The translations under genes were made by a program, and so were the position numbers. Source: Cephalotus follicularis (Eukaryota > Streptophyta > Magnoliopsida > Oxalidales > Cephalotaceae). Taken from it: DNA of 64,000 nt. The notes beneath the pieces are model-generated. The model ran no database searches, was not told where the DNA came from, and was given only the letters and a program-made list of their open reading frames with translations. Positions 53,761-64,000 of this stretch are shown one piece after another. Each line of letters opens with the position of its first letter. The stretch's first letter is position 1. The stretch spans positions 1 through 64,000 of the forward strand of contig BDDD01002851.1 in the NCBI GenBank assembly GCA_001972305.1, given 5' to 3'.

Positions 53761-56354
53761 TAGGAATCCTCCTTGTCCAATGTCGGACCTGCCTGCATTT
53801 GGCTCTCGACCTCTACTCTTTAAGGATACCTAGACCTACCTCACCTGCCCCATAACCGAGACATGGGGTGCAATGATCTAGAATGTTGTGCTAGTATAGT
53901 TTCCTTGATTCTCCTTTTCAATTGCTGTTATTTGATCTACTAACCTTGTTGGTCTCATCTTTTAGATTGCCCAACAAGCTGCCTGTTAGATAGGGGTGTC
54001 CCTGCAAGCCACGAGGTGGCTGCATCCATATGTATTTTACATATGATACACTCTTTATCCATACATTCTTAATTCCATTCATGTTCTATTGTGCATATTC
54101 AGTAACATTAGCATTTGCTATATGTATTATCCCAAATCGTCACTACGGTTCAGTTAATCACCATGTTAACTGAATACACATATAGCACCCTATCGTTTGA
54201 AGGGTTGGAACCCGTGCCTGAAAGATTATGAGAATAAGATCCTTACTCCCTTCTGACAGAACGTTCCAAGTCATAGGTTCACTTTCTTAGGGCAATTGAT
54301 GAACCGCAAAGAATTGCCATGTTATGCTTGCTCCCAAATCATGTGGAGGATGAATTATCTCATTGCCATTTGGGATTACCCTAAAGCTAATGCGGGGTGC
54401 ATACTGGAACCATAACACTGAACCGACCCATCATAGGAAGCCTATTTCGAGAGTCAACACCTTTGTCAATAGGATTCCTATTGTCTCGGTAGTGTATAGC
54501 CAAATGTGGCTAGTAGATCATACATGATATGCGTTGTTTCCTTAGACCTGAGCGGCTGACATGCATTGTGTAGTAACCGCTTGGCTTTGATTTTTGCCTT
54601 CCCTAGCACTAGCCACGTGCTGGCAAAAGTGTTATCTTTGGGCCTTGTGGGAGCTGCATCGAGATGCATGCGCGAGTGCGCAATATGGGATCGCCACACC
54701 CGTGACATGCTCTATAACATCTATGACCGTTGTAGACTTAAAATCCTGGCCAGGCACTTGGGAGATAGGAAACAAAAGGTTTCTTGGGATGTCTCCCGAT
54801 AGTCTCAGCGCATTCATAGAATTATAGTTATCGCGGTATTACTTGTGGTAGACGTTAATCCAAACCCTAGTCCGCAGTCGGAGCCAAGTATGACGAGGGA
54901 TTAATGACACATAAATCGATGATAGTGATAAAGCACTGGTTAACCGACTAAAGAATAATAGACGTGGAACTTTGGTCCACGAATCCAGGGGATGATTGGA
55001 AATCATACTGGGGCTATTTTGATAGTCGATGACTATTAAGATGGTCGTACCAGAACTCTGGATGTTTTAGAAAATTTATCATTGTACCGGAATCCAACCG
55101 GGCTTTCGGGTTCTATCTGATTTTGGAATAGGTTGACGTGTATGGGACACATGTCATTTAGTAAGAGGTTAGCGTCTAGTAGATGTTACTTTGCTAGTGT
55201 ACATTTTATATGCTTAACGTATATCATTTCTTTAGAAGTGAGTTCATGCATTGTCATAATAGAATGTCCCATGCAAAGGGTTGTTTGTTTAACTTGTAAG
55301 TGCATTGGGCATTTACTTGTAGAGAGAGTTAGTGAGCTTTGTAGCATATTGGGCTTGAGATTTGCTTCCATTAGTGGGCCGAAAATTGGGCTTTAAATTG
55401 CCTAATGTTGGGCATTTACATTTGGAAGAGAATGGTTAGCCCAATTGTGCAAAAACGTAGCCTACTATTGTTGATTTTTCAACTATGATTTGTCACTTGT
55501 AATTTTTGGCTTTATTGTGGCGCCATTTTGCATGATGGTTGGTCGGCCTTAAGTGATTGAAATGGAGAGAATAGATGAGTCACCAAAGCTTGAAAGACAA
55601 GCTTAAGTGAATCATCATTTGGTGAGTCATAACTTAAGATATTTGTGAGACTTACAAAACACACTTCACTCATTCTCTCTTCTCCTTACCCGTGCACTCT
55701 CTCTATCTTTTCTTGTCTTCTCTAGCCGTGAGCACACTTCTCCATTAAAGGACATTGATAGAGCTTCATGCTCTTTGAGAGAAAAGAACCAAACATTCAC
55801 CTCACACCCTCAAAACTTCATAATAAGTGGAGATAGTCACTTTATTGGTTTTTATCTTTACTTGTTTTTGAAGAATAGTTTAGAACAAACACATCAAGCT
55901 TTCCACCTTCACAAAACATGCTGGTCGTGCGTCCTTGAAGGTCATTTGTGAAGACAAAATTTTTGATATCAAGTTAGAAGGAACACACAAAAAGGAGGAG
56001 GGTAAAGAATTAGGTAAACGCTTTTTATTCTCTTCTTTGATGTTGTTGTTTGGTATGTTGTTTATGTCGGGTTTGAGGGCTGGCATTGCCATCCCAATCA
56101 TGCCCATGTGTTGCTGTTTTGGTGCCTTTGAAAACCCTAAGGGTTTTTCTAGGTTAGGGTTTCGGGTGGAGGTTTGGTGCTAGGGTTTTTTGGTGTGTTA
56201 TCCTAACACTATTTTGGGAGAGACCAATGCTAGGGTTTGTGTAACCCTAGCTCTAACCCGCCTCCCTTTATTGCTTGGAATGCTTTTTTGGTTCGATTGA
56301 TGCCCTAATTAGAGATCCTAGGTGTTAGATTAGTGTTCACGTGTAAAAAGAGAA
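53761..56354. other. Unassigned, no gene recognised
   Basis: Non-coding by eye. The part 55100-56340 has a CT-rich leader-like stretch (55670-55740) and repeated CTAGGGTTT words (56130-56250), as in LTRs or untranslated leaders, but I could not find paired ends or duplications. Small ORFs here show no motifs. Confidence 0.45.
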
Positions 56355-57205
56355 TGATGTTTTAAAATTTATAATCAGAAGTACACGGATCATGCAGTAA
56401 CAGGTCGAACGCTAGGAAACAAGTTAAACTAATTATAATTTATTCAACCTAAGCGAAATATACCAAATTTGAGATAAACTATCAAAAACTACTCATAATT
56501 ATGCAAAAGTAATAAAACAATTGAAAACATGCAGGAAATAAATAAAATAAAATAACAGAAAATAACACGTGCAAATTAAAACTAATCAAAGCAATAAATA
56601 AAACTAAAGAAAATATATAATGAAAAATCGGTTTTAGGGTATAGAAACTCACCATATATTGTATTTACCAATTCACTTTAATTAAACGATCATACCTTGA
56701 TAACCAACGGCAGCTAGGTCGATACGGAGTGCGACTGTGATGAAAAATCGTATGAGTAGTCATGCTAAGTCTATACGGAGTGTGGATTTTAATCAGACAA
56801 ACCGTATGAGTAGTCATGCTAGGTCTATACGGAGTGTGTTCAGCGTAACAAACCGTATGAATAGACTCCATTGATCACGTTGAAAACCATTCATTCAATA
56901 ACTTTCATATTCACCGACAAGATATTTGTGGATTTTAATCAGACAGACAAAGTGTGTGTTAATTTAAAAAATTAAAAAATAAATAAAACATTCAAGAATT
57001 TTTATTGATAGAATCGAAATAATAGTAATCTAAGTTTTGTTCTAATCCAAAAACCTTAAGAAACTAGTTACAATACATTAAAAAAACTAAACTATAAAAA
57101 TTGATAAGAAAAGAAGAAGGGAGGCGGTTACTGTGTCTCTCTATGGCATCTTCTGCCGCTCTTTTATTTATGCAATATATATATAGCCGCCGCTCTTTAT
57201 TTATG

Positions 57206-57237
<32 letters not shown>

Positions 57238-58059
57238 CCGCTAACAAACTTAAAGCAATCTATTAAATTAAAACAATGGTCCCACGCATAAAGCAATCAA
57301 AGGTCGGCAATTTTTTTCCCTTTCTTTCGCGGGCGTGGAAATGGATTGCAATGTTGCTTGGCGCATTGGTTGATGTATGGTGCAGATGAGGGTTGCGTGG
57401 CTTTGGCATATGGATTGCTGAAGATGCATGGGCTGAAGAGGAATGGATTCGTGGCGGATGTTGCTGATCTGCTGCATAAACTCATGTTGCTGGATGGACT
57501 CGTTGCATGCATGGACTTGGTGGCACATTCATGGGCATGTTGCATGGGTTGGTTGCATGCATTGCTGGGCGTGATGTATGGGTTGATGGGCTGCTGGACT
57601 CATGGCATCATGAAATGGGAGGCTCACGCTATTGTTACACTGCAGGCGTCAAAATTTTGGATGGAAATTGATGGCATTTTGGTAATAAGTGATGAAAGCA
57701 TAACTATAACCAAAATCAACTTTTTGATTGTATCTCTCCGTCTGGCCTCTGGAAGGTCTCAACCCAAGAACTAAAACTGTTTCAAATAATTTTATGAACA
57801 AAATGAGTCTAATATTCAATATCTTCTGAGTCTTAAATTTTAACTTCTCTCGTTTAAATGAGTGTACTTTTGAACCGATTTTTGACTTCAAACCACATTA
57901 ACTTGAAAAATAGCGTTTTAGCTTCATTTTCTTTTATTTCGTAAGAATAAACATAATACTTGAAAATCAAATAAATACAATCACAGTAGTTTATTCCAAG
58001 CATAAAAATTCAATAAACAAAACATTAAAAACAACACATTTTTATGCTAAACAAATACA
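56355..58059 (-). repeat. 3' LTR of Athila-type element
   Basis: The minus strand starts TGTATTTGTTTAGC at 58059 and ends AACATCA at 56355 (TG...CA). It is preceded on the minus strand by GAGGATAAGCAACGTTTAAGTATGG, a typical Athila pre-LTR motif, and ends with TGCATGATCCGTGTACTT-type sequence common before Athila LTR ends. It carries a 51-54-bp repeat ×3 (56720-56870), a duplicated (TA)n block (57165-57240) and a GGATGG/TTGCATG-rich array (57340-57610). Boundaries are inferred. Confidence 0.65.
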
Positions 58060-58559
58060 TCCATACTTAAACGTTGCTTATCCTCAAGCAAACAAAATGG
58101 AAAGCTAACACAAACACAAAAACAAAAACAAACTAGAAACTAAAAACAAGAAAATATAAACAAAACTCTAACTCACTTTCGTAGGAATCACGATTGCATT
58201 TAGCTTATGCAACAAGCCGTTAAACCCCTAGGTGGCCCTAGTGGGCGAGTTTTGTCTCGTGAGTGTTTTTCAAGCGAATAAACACAAAAATTCAGTTCAT
58301 TAAAACTTTGAAAATTTGCAAAATGCATCTATACTCAAAAATTCATAGGCAACCCCCATACTTGAATTTTATTATCTCGTTCCAAGTTCTAGAATCAAAA
58401 CACATCTCAATTAATAACCTTTTAGCAAATTAGTTTATTATTACACCATTATATAACCAATCAAGATATGCATTCGCAGCAATATAAAATCCTACTTCGG
58501 AGTCAGACGAAAGAACTTTAGCACTCACATATATATATACATATATATATATATACATA

Positions 58560-58612
<53 letters not shown>

Positions 58613-59460
58613 TTTCTTTCTTTTTGCTTTCTTTTCATTGAACATATTCTTCCACTCTTTTCCATCTGAAATGTCATGGATGGAGCAAACCCCCCCCCCC
58701 CCCCAAATCTGGTTACAAGTAAAATTAAAACTTTCATCCTTATTCACAACTATACGAATCTTTATTATCTTTTGGGGTATCCTCTTATTATTTTTAAAAC
58801 AAAAGTTCCTTTTCTTTTCCTTACGTAGAGTTCCATCCTCAAACACGCTTTTAATTTTACTATTTACTTATTTTTTTGGTTAGAACACACAAAAGTTTCA
58901 AAGTATTCTAAAATACCTCCTCCTCCTGTTCCTTAACTACAAGAACGTATATACACATATATATATGTTATTTTTTTCTTTTTTTTCAATAAAATGGAGA
59001 AACTTAAGTCAGAATCAGACATCGGATAAACTAAGCTCATTAATTTGGAATCCCCACAAGATGTGGATCAAGGAATTTCGGTTGACCAAACTCTCATTGA
59101 CCAGCTTTCGAGCGATGTACCCAGAATATCTTTCGAATTCTCCGATTCTGTAACGTGCTTAAATTCAACCATTTTAAAAGTACACGCTTAACAATTTAGA
59201 CTTCGATGAATCATGAAACTCACAGACCACAAACGAGGTAGGTACTGTAAAGTCTACCTTTTCTCACCTTCTTATACAAGTTACTTTTCTTTCGTTTTTC
59301 TTATCTTTTATATATATATATATATATCCCCCCCATACTTAAATTTTGCATTGTCCTCAATGCAATAAAAACAAACTAACGAAATAACAATGCATGATTA
59401 CGAAAATAAGAAACAATGCAATAAAATAAAGAACAAAGGGGTAGGGTTTACCGAATATGA
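58060..59460. other. Athila 3' non-coding region with simple repeats
   Basis: Lies between integrase and 3' LTR on the minus strand. It contains (TA)n at about 58530-58612, a run of 16 C at about 58690-58706, and a second polypurine-like stretch (complement of CCCCCCATACTTAAATTTTG at 59328-59347). No env-like ORF recognised. Confidence 0.6.
58530..58612. repeat. (TA)n microsatellite
   Basis: Alternating TA interrupted by ATACAT and ATAATA. Gives Ile/Tyr-rich shadow ORFs. Confidence 0.95.
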
Positions 59461-59985
59461 TCATGGAGGCTCAAAATAAAGAGGCTCATGCAAGTTCATT
59501 GCCTCCTCCATCGACGCAGACGGAAACTCTAAAAATTTCTTCAATCGCTGCCCATTTACCTTGAACACGTCTTCAGTACCTGGCTTACAAATCTCAAAAA
59601 CACCACGTGAGAAAACATTTTTAACAATATACGGGTCATCCCAATGGGATCTCAATTTTCCAGGAAACAAATGTAAACATGAATTATATAAAAGAACCTT
59701 GTCTCCTACTTCGAATTTTTTTTTGCAAAATCCGCGCATCATGAAAGGCCTCGGTCTTTTCTTTTGAAATTTTCGCATTATCATACGCATCATTTCGAAT
59801 TTCTTCTAACTCAGATAATTGGAGGCACGACGAGTACCCGCAAAGGAACGATCAAAATTAAATTGCTTAATAGCCCAAAAGGCTCGATGTTCCAACTCCA
59901 TTGGAAGATGACAAGCTTTACCACACATAAGCCGGTAAGGAGATTGACCAAGGTCAGTCTTGAAAGCGGTTCGATAAGCCCATAA
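59461..59985 (-). pseudogene. Athila-type integrase C-terminal part
   Basis: Minus-strand frames give '[45 protein letters not shown]' (to about 59806) and then 'KFEVGDKVLLYNSCLHLFPGKLRSHWDDPYIVKNVF' and '...FKVNGQRLKKF' (59461-59793), characteristic of Athila integrases. Two frameshifts lie around 59820 and 59715 (an A-run). The N-terminal side is cut at 59986, where a chromovirus LTR starts, so the rest of this integrase lies beyond that insertion, outside the window. Confidence 0.85.
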
Positions 59986-60539
59986 TGTCACGCCCCGAAC
60001 CGTGGGACGGGCCCCACTACTCGACATGTGGCAATCCGTACAATCATCATCATAAATAAGCATAAAATTTAAAACTTAAAATAATCATAACCATAAATCT
60101 TTATTTAATGTGTGGATTACAGACCCTGTTTGAATTACACTGTTATAAACCATAATAAAATAAATACACGATTTATTTTCCTGCAACTTGTCCATGGAAG
60201 CATACTGTCGAGGAGGAACTTACTCAATAATCCTTTGTCTTAACGCTGCTGCCACGTGCCTCCACTACCTGTATCTGTACCTGTGCCTGGCCCATTCAAA
60301 GGAATGGGTCAGCAACCCTGAGGGTTGTGTAGGTCACCCCATATACGGGCACATACTAGAGGAACAAACAATACAAGCAAAAGAGAAACATATATAATAA
60401 TAAATATGCATGCCTACATGAATGCAGATCATAATCCATAGCATAATCATCATCATCATTTATCCTCGGACTACTCTACTCGAATCATACATAACAATCA
60501 TATCACAGAGGAGTCTAGTCCGGTCATCCTATGGTCTGG

Positions 60540-60780
60540 TCAGTATACATGGTTCACCTTTAGGCTCACCAGCCCGCGGAATTCTCCTCCAGGTTCACCT
60601 GCTGAGCGGAATTCGCCCTTTGCTCACCTGCTCTGCGGTTCACCCGTTGGATCACCAGCTTTGGCGGAATTCACCTTTAGGTTCACCATTGGCGGTTCGA
60701 CCGAGGATCACCTTCCTCGCGGAATTCACCCCTTAGGTTCACCTGCTCGGCAGAATTCTCCCCAGTTGGGCTCACCTGCT
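60540..60780. repeat. GGTTCACC / GCGGAATTC repeat cluster
   Basis: GCGGAATTC-like words recur at about 60576, 60616, 60664, 60718 and 60751, alternating with GGTTCACC or GCTCACC. Spacing is irregular at 33-54 bp. Confidence 0.75.
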
Positions 60781-61329
60781 GGGGCCATTTAACTAAATCT
60801 TTTCCTTTTACATTTTATTTCCTAGTTCTATTTCCTTCCATGGCTTATTTCCCTTTTTATCCTTTAGCTTTCTTAAGTCATTACCTAAGCCAGACTAGGG
60901 CTCACCATTGTGCAGGACACTTCCCATACACAAAGTTTGCCTCAGAACATGTCTGGCGCATGCATAGCCACATCCTTTACTGAATCTATGTCCGGGTACT
61001 TACATGTGTCAAATCTCTTATCCTTACTGCCCGGCACGCATGCATATTCATTTCTATATTTATAAATGCATGCGAGGTGGCCATGCACGCACTGTTGGAA
61101 CATGCCATGCAGGAGGCATCATTTCACTCTGTGCATTCCTTGGACGTTGCTGTTGGCTCCTAGGACATCACTGTTTGGCGCCAAGAGACCTTGGTATCTC
61201 CTGCTCAGTATGTGGCTCCTCAACATGTGGCCATCTCGATGCTGGGCATGGGGTAGTGGAGCTTGGTACTATGACGAGCCGTGCATACACTGGAAGGGAG
61301 CTCGGCCATGGCGTGGTGCTCGGGCATGG

Positions 61330-61790
61330 AGCTCAGCACTTCCCCATGGCAGCTTGGCGTTCACAGCTCTCGGTAGTTACCCATGGCAGTCCATGCGTTC
61401 ATCCCCTAGCTGCCCATGCCCTCAGCCCGGCCGTCACAACACTTCTCCCCTGGCGCTCAGCACTGGCAGCTCATGCTCAGCCATGGCAACTCGTACGCTC
61501 AGCCCCGGCGCCCTGGCATCTCTCCCCTGCACTTATGCGCTCGGCCCAGGCATCTCCCCCCTACACTTATGCGCTCGGCCCTGGTAACCTTGCGCACAAC
61601 TCTGGCCATTCTTGCGCTCAGCCCTGGCGTCTTTGTGCTCAGCCCCGGGCAGTTCTTGCGCTCAGCCCTGGCGCCCGTCTCGCTCGCCCCGACAACTCGG
61701 CACGCTCGGCCCTGGCGCCCGTCTCGCTCAGCCTGGTAGCTCGGCACGCTCGGCCCAGGCAGCTCATACGCTCGGCCTGGCATGCATGGC
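61330..61790. repeat. GCTCGGCCCTGGC-type motif array upstream of TATA
   Basis: About 15 copies of forms such as GCGCTCAGCCCTGGCG, ACGCTCGGCCCTGGCG, GCTCAGCCCCGG and TACGCTCGGCCTGGC. Spacing is about 20-45 bp. The long + strand ORF 61004-61816 is a repeat shadow. Confidence 0.85.
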
Positions 61791-62832
61791 TTTTCTCCCA
61801 TACGTGCCTTGCTTGATAAGGAGCCATGCCCGGGCATAACAGGGGAGTCCAGCATCACATACAGCATGCCTTGGACGGATGCTCCCATACACCGACGGTG
61901 ATGGATGCTCGACTCTTGCTGGGGAAGAGCTCGGACGCATTACCATGCTGGGACGCATGGCCAGGGGAGCTCCTTTCACCCCGGCATCTTCTCTCATGGC
62001 GTCCGTGTGCGAATATACTGTTTGCATAAACAGTAGGCACAAAGTGGAGAAGAAATGGCCACGTGACGCGCATGACTTGGGAAAATTACTTACCCGGCAG
62101 CGTATATATACATAAACTCTACTTGTATACTAACAGCAACCATCACACACAAATAAGCAAAACATCACACAATCATACAGGCAGAGAAGTGATGCACAGC
62201 AAAAACATACACACACACATGCTGGTAGGCACTCGGACATGGAGCAACCTACCTGGAATAATGGTTGAAAACGGAGATCGCTTCTTGTCTCTTAAATTCT
62301 GGATTTCCTTACGCTGAGACTGCTACACTTCTTGCCAATTCCTTCCTTGCTCGTCCTTGCTCCCGAAGATGGGGATTTATACAAGAGAAAGTACAGGAGA
62401 CATGGGGCCTCCCTACACAGCACCTCTCTTGTCTCCTACCTTCCTCTCTCTCATTCTCCCGATCTTTATGGAACCACTGTGTAAGGCAAATGGCCAAAGT
62501 TGTAGCTCTTTGTCTCATACTCTTTTTATAATGACTCTGGGAAGAGTCTAGAACTCTTGAGAGAGTTCCTACGGGTGCAGGCCCTGTTTCTGGGCTTGGG
62601 CCAGCCTTCCTTCACTAGGGCCGATTTAGACTTTCTATAGTAAAGTTCAAAATTCTAATTATACCAATAAATCCGGCCCAAGGTGAATAACAAAATCTCT
62701 TTAACCCAATTTCACAAATTATATTATCTTGAGACCCAAATAAATACATCATAAATTTCGGGCTCAGCCCAAAAGTGAGAAAATAATTACAAAGCCCATT
62801 AATAATTCTTTATAATATTTAGGGCTATTACA

Positions 62833-62846
62833 TCCTCCCCTCCTTA
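62833..62846 (-). promoter_or_regulatory. Polypurine tract
   Basis: The minus strand reads TAAGGAGGGGAGGA immediately before the LTR start at 62832. Confidence 0.9.
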
Positions 62847-62869
62847 CAGAAATCCCGTCCCGAGATTTC

Positions 62870-64000
62870 CTAGGATAAAAACAACTGGGGGTATTTAGCT
62901 TGCATATCGTCTTCTCTTTCCCATTTAGTTTCTTCCACTCCGTGATATTGCCATAATACCTTTACTAACGGAATGGTTTTGCTCCTCAACTGTTTAACTC
63001 GTCGATCGAGAATCCGAATAGGTATCTCTTCGAAACTCAAATCCGTTCTTAACTCTAGTGGCTCCCATTGTAAAACATGAGAAGGGTCGGGATGGTATTT
63101 CCGCAGCATCGAATCATGAAACATGTCGTGCACATCCACCAGGCTGGGTGGTAAGGCAAGTCGATAAGTAACATGACCTACTCTCTCAAGGATCTCAAAA
63201 GGTCCTATAAATCGAGGGGTCAACTTTCCTTTCTTGCCGAACCTTATAATTCCTTTAGTCGGAGAGACTTTAAGGAATACATGATCGCCCACAGCGAATT
63301 CCAACTCTCGCCTACGGTGGTCTGCATAACTTTTCTGTCGGTTTTGTGCTGTACGGAGTCTTTCCCGGATGACTTTTGCCTTCTCAACTGTGTCTTGCAC
63401 AAGCTTGGGTCCCACAAGACTCTGTTCTCCCACTTCGAACCAACAGACCGGGGTTCTGCACTTCCTTCCATAAAGAGCTTCGAACGGTGCCATACCAATG
63501 CTGGCGTGAAAACTATTGTTATATGAGAACTCTACTAAGGGTAGATGGTCTTCTCAGCTACCTCCCCAATCCAAAACACATGCTCGTAGCATGTCTTCCA
63601 GAGTCTGAATGGTTCTCTCAGACTATCCATCAGCCTGGGGATGAAACGTTGTGCTGAAGTTAAGCTGAGTACCAAAAGCTTCTTGCAGTTTCCTCCAAAA
63701 CCGCGATGTAAAACGGGGGTCTCTGTCAGACACCACACTGATTGATACTCCATGGAGCCTCACAATTTCAGCAATATACATATTGGCCAGCCGTGTCAGA
63801 GAAAAGTTCGTCTTGATCGCGAGAAAGTGTGCAGACTTTGTAAAGCGATCGACGATTACCCATATAGCATCACGGCCATTCCTCGTTCCAGGCAGTCCTG
63901 TCACGAAATCCATCGTTATGTGTTCCCATTTCCACTGTGCCACAGGCAACGGCTGTAACAATCCTGCTGGTCGTTGGTATTCTGCTTTAACCTGTTGGCA
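62870..64000 (-). pseudogene. Tekay-like integrase core and chromodomain tail (runs off window)
   Basis: A single minus-strand frame holds the whole segment. It starts within '[19 protein letters not shown]' at the window edge, then has '[14 protein letters not shown]', '[14 protein letters not shown]' and 'FHPQADG', then a TAG at 63625-63623. After that come the Glu-containing 'SERTIQTLEDML', a TGA at 63556-63554, and 'MAPFEALYGRKCRTPVCW'. The C-terminal part has 'FIGPFEILERVGHVTYRLALPP' and the chromodomain-like 'VLWQYHGVEETKWEREDDMQAKYP'. The two stops fit CAG-to-TAG and TGG-to-TGA changes. It is otherwise well preserved, the youngest-looking pol in the window. Confidence 0.92.

Larger units (their letters stand above)
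59986..62832 (-). repeat. 3' LTR of Tekay-like chromovirus
   Basis: Minus strand: starts TGTAATAGCC at 62832 directly after a polypurine tract and ends GGGGCGTGACA at 59986; length 2847 bp. A minus-strand TATA TTTATAAATAT lies near 61055-61065. A GC-rich motif array (61330-61790) lies upstream of it. A second array of GCGGAATTC / GGTTCACC words lies at 60540-60780. The target base run next to it is TTATG on the minus strand; the other flank is outside the window. Confidence 0.88.

Noticed and set aside
54478..54827. Overlapping ORFs of 60-80 residues on both strands
   Set aside because: No recognisable motifs and no splice structure; left as unassigned.
57346..57774. 142-residue + strand ORF in the Athila LTR
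   Set aside because: Opposite to element orientation and built from repeated words; no recognisable domain.
61004..61816. 270-residue + strand ORF
   Set aside because: It lies inside an LTR and reads a GC-rich motif array; overlapping frames are equally open.

Overview
The window is plant nuclear DNA, most likely from a flowering plant with a repeat-rich genome (probably a eudicot; species not determined). I see no complete host gene. The only recognisable host coding sequence is a fragment of the translation initiation factor eIF5B on the + strand: exons at 20749-21235 and 29888-30942. It lacks the GTPase part, keeps its introns, and is split by a composite Ty3/gypsy insertion. Almost everything else is LTR retrotransposon sequence, with a few DNA transposons. 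Nearly all element coding regions carry stops and frameshifts.

Layout. 1-2414: two LTR fragments, an A-rich tract and a possible MITE. 2415-16195: a minus-strand Ty3/gypsy element of Tat type. Its order, read on the minus strand, is LTR, primer binding site, gag, protease, RT, RNase H, archaeal-type RNase H, integrase, then an opposite-strand (antisense) ORF, then the second LTR. Its gag is interrupted by a 2.3-kb solo LTR (12744-15055) and its left LTR by a copia-like LTR fragment. 16440-19861: a MITE, a hAT element (17419-19309, perfect 8-bp target duplication) carrying a copia fragment, and a second hAT-like element. 20749-30942: eIF5B pseudogene with an inverted pair of related chromoviruses inside. 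31650-32823: MITE-like sequence and a copia gag remnant.

32824-52120 is a stack of nested insertions. A minus-strand chromovirus (gag split between about 33809-34460 and 51519-52120) is interrupted by a plus-strand Tekay-like chromovirus (34461-51513, duplication CTTTT). The 3' LTR of that chromovirus holds two solo LTRs: 39381-43128 (CCCGT) and 43633-50519 (ATAAC). The second of these holds another LTR, 46129-50367 (ATATA), which holds a copia solo LTR, 48596-49875 (GTATG). The boundaries come directly from TG...CA ends with matching 5-bp flanks (one end is degraded). 52492-53760 is a second Tat antisense-ORF remnant. 53761-56354 is unassigned. 56355-59985 is the 3' end of a minus-strand Athila-type element whose integrase is cut at 59986 by a minus-strand Tekay-like chromovirus that runs out of the window (59986-64000).

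The most striking shared pattern is in the LTRs. In at least seven distinct LTR families, both copia and gypsy, a dense array of short CpG-rich or palindrome-like motifs lies upstream of the presumed TATA box. In several families the motif contains the core GTCGAC or TCGAC, although the surrounding LTR sequences otherwise look unrelated. The other families carry different arrays (TGCGCGCA type, GCTCGGCCCTGGC type, 27-bp and 40-bp tandem units). I treat this as the main candidate for an undescribed regulatory or epigenetic feature.
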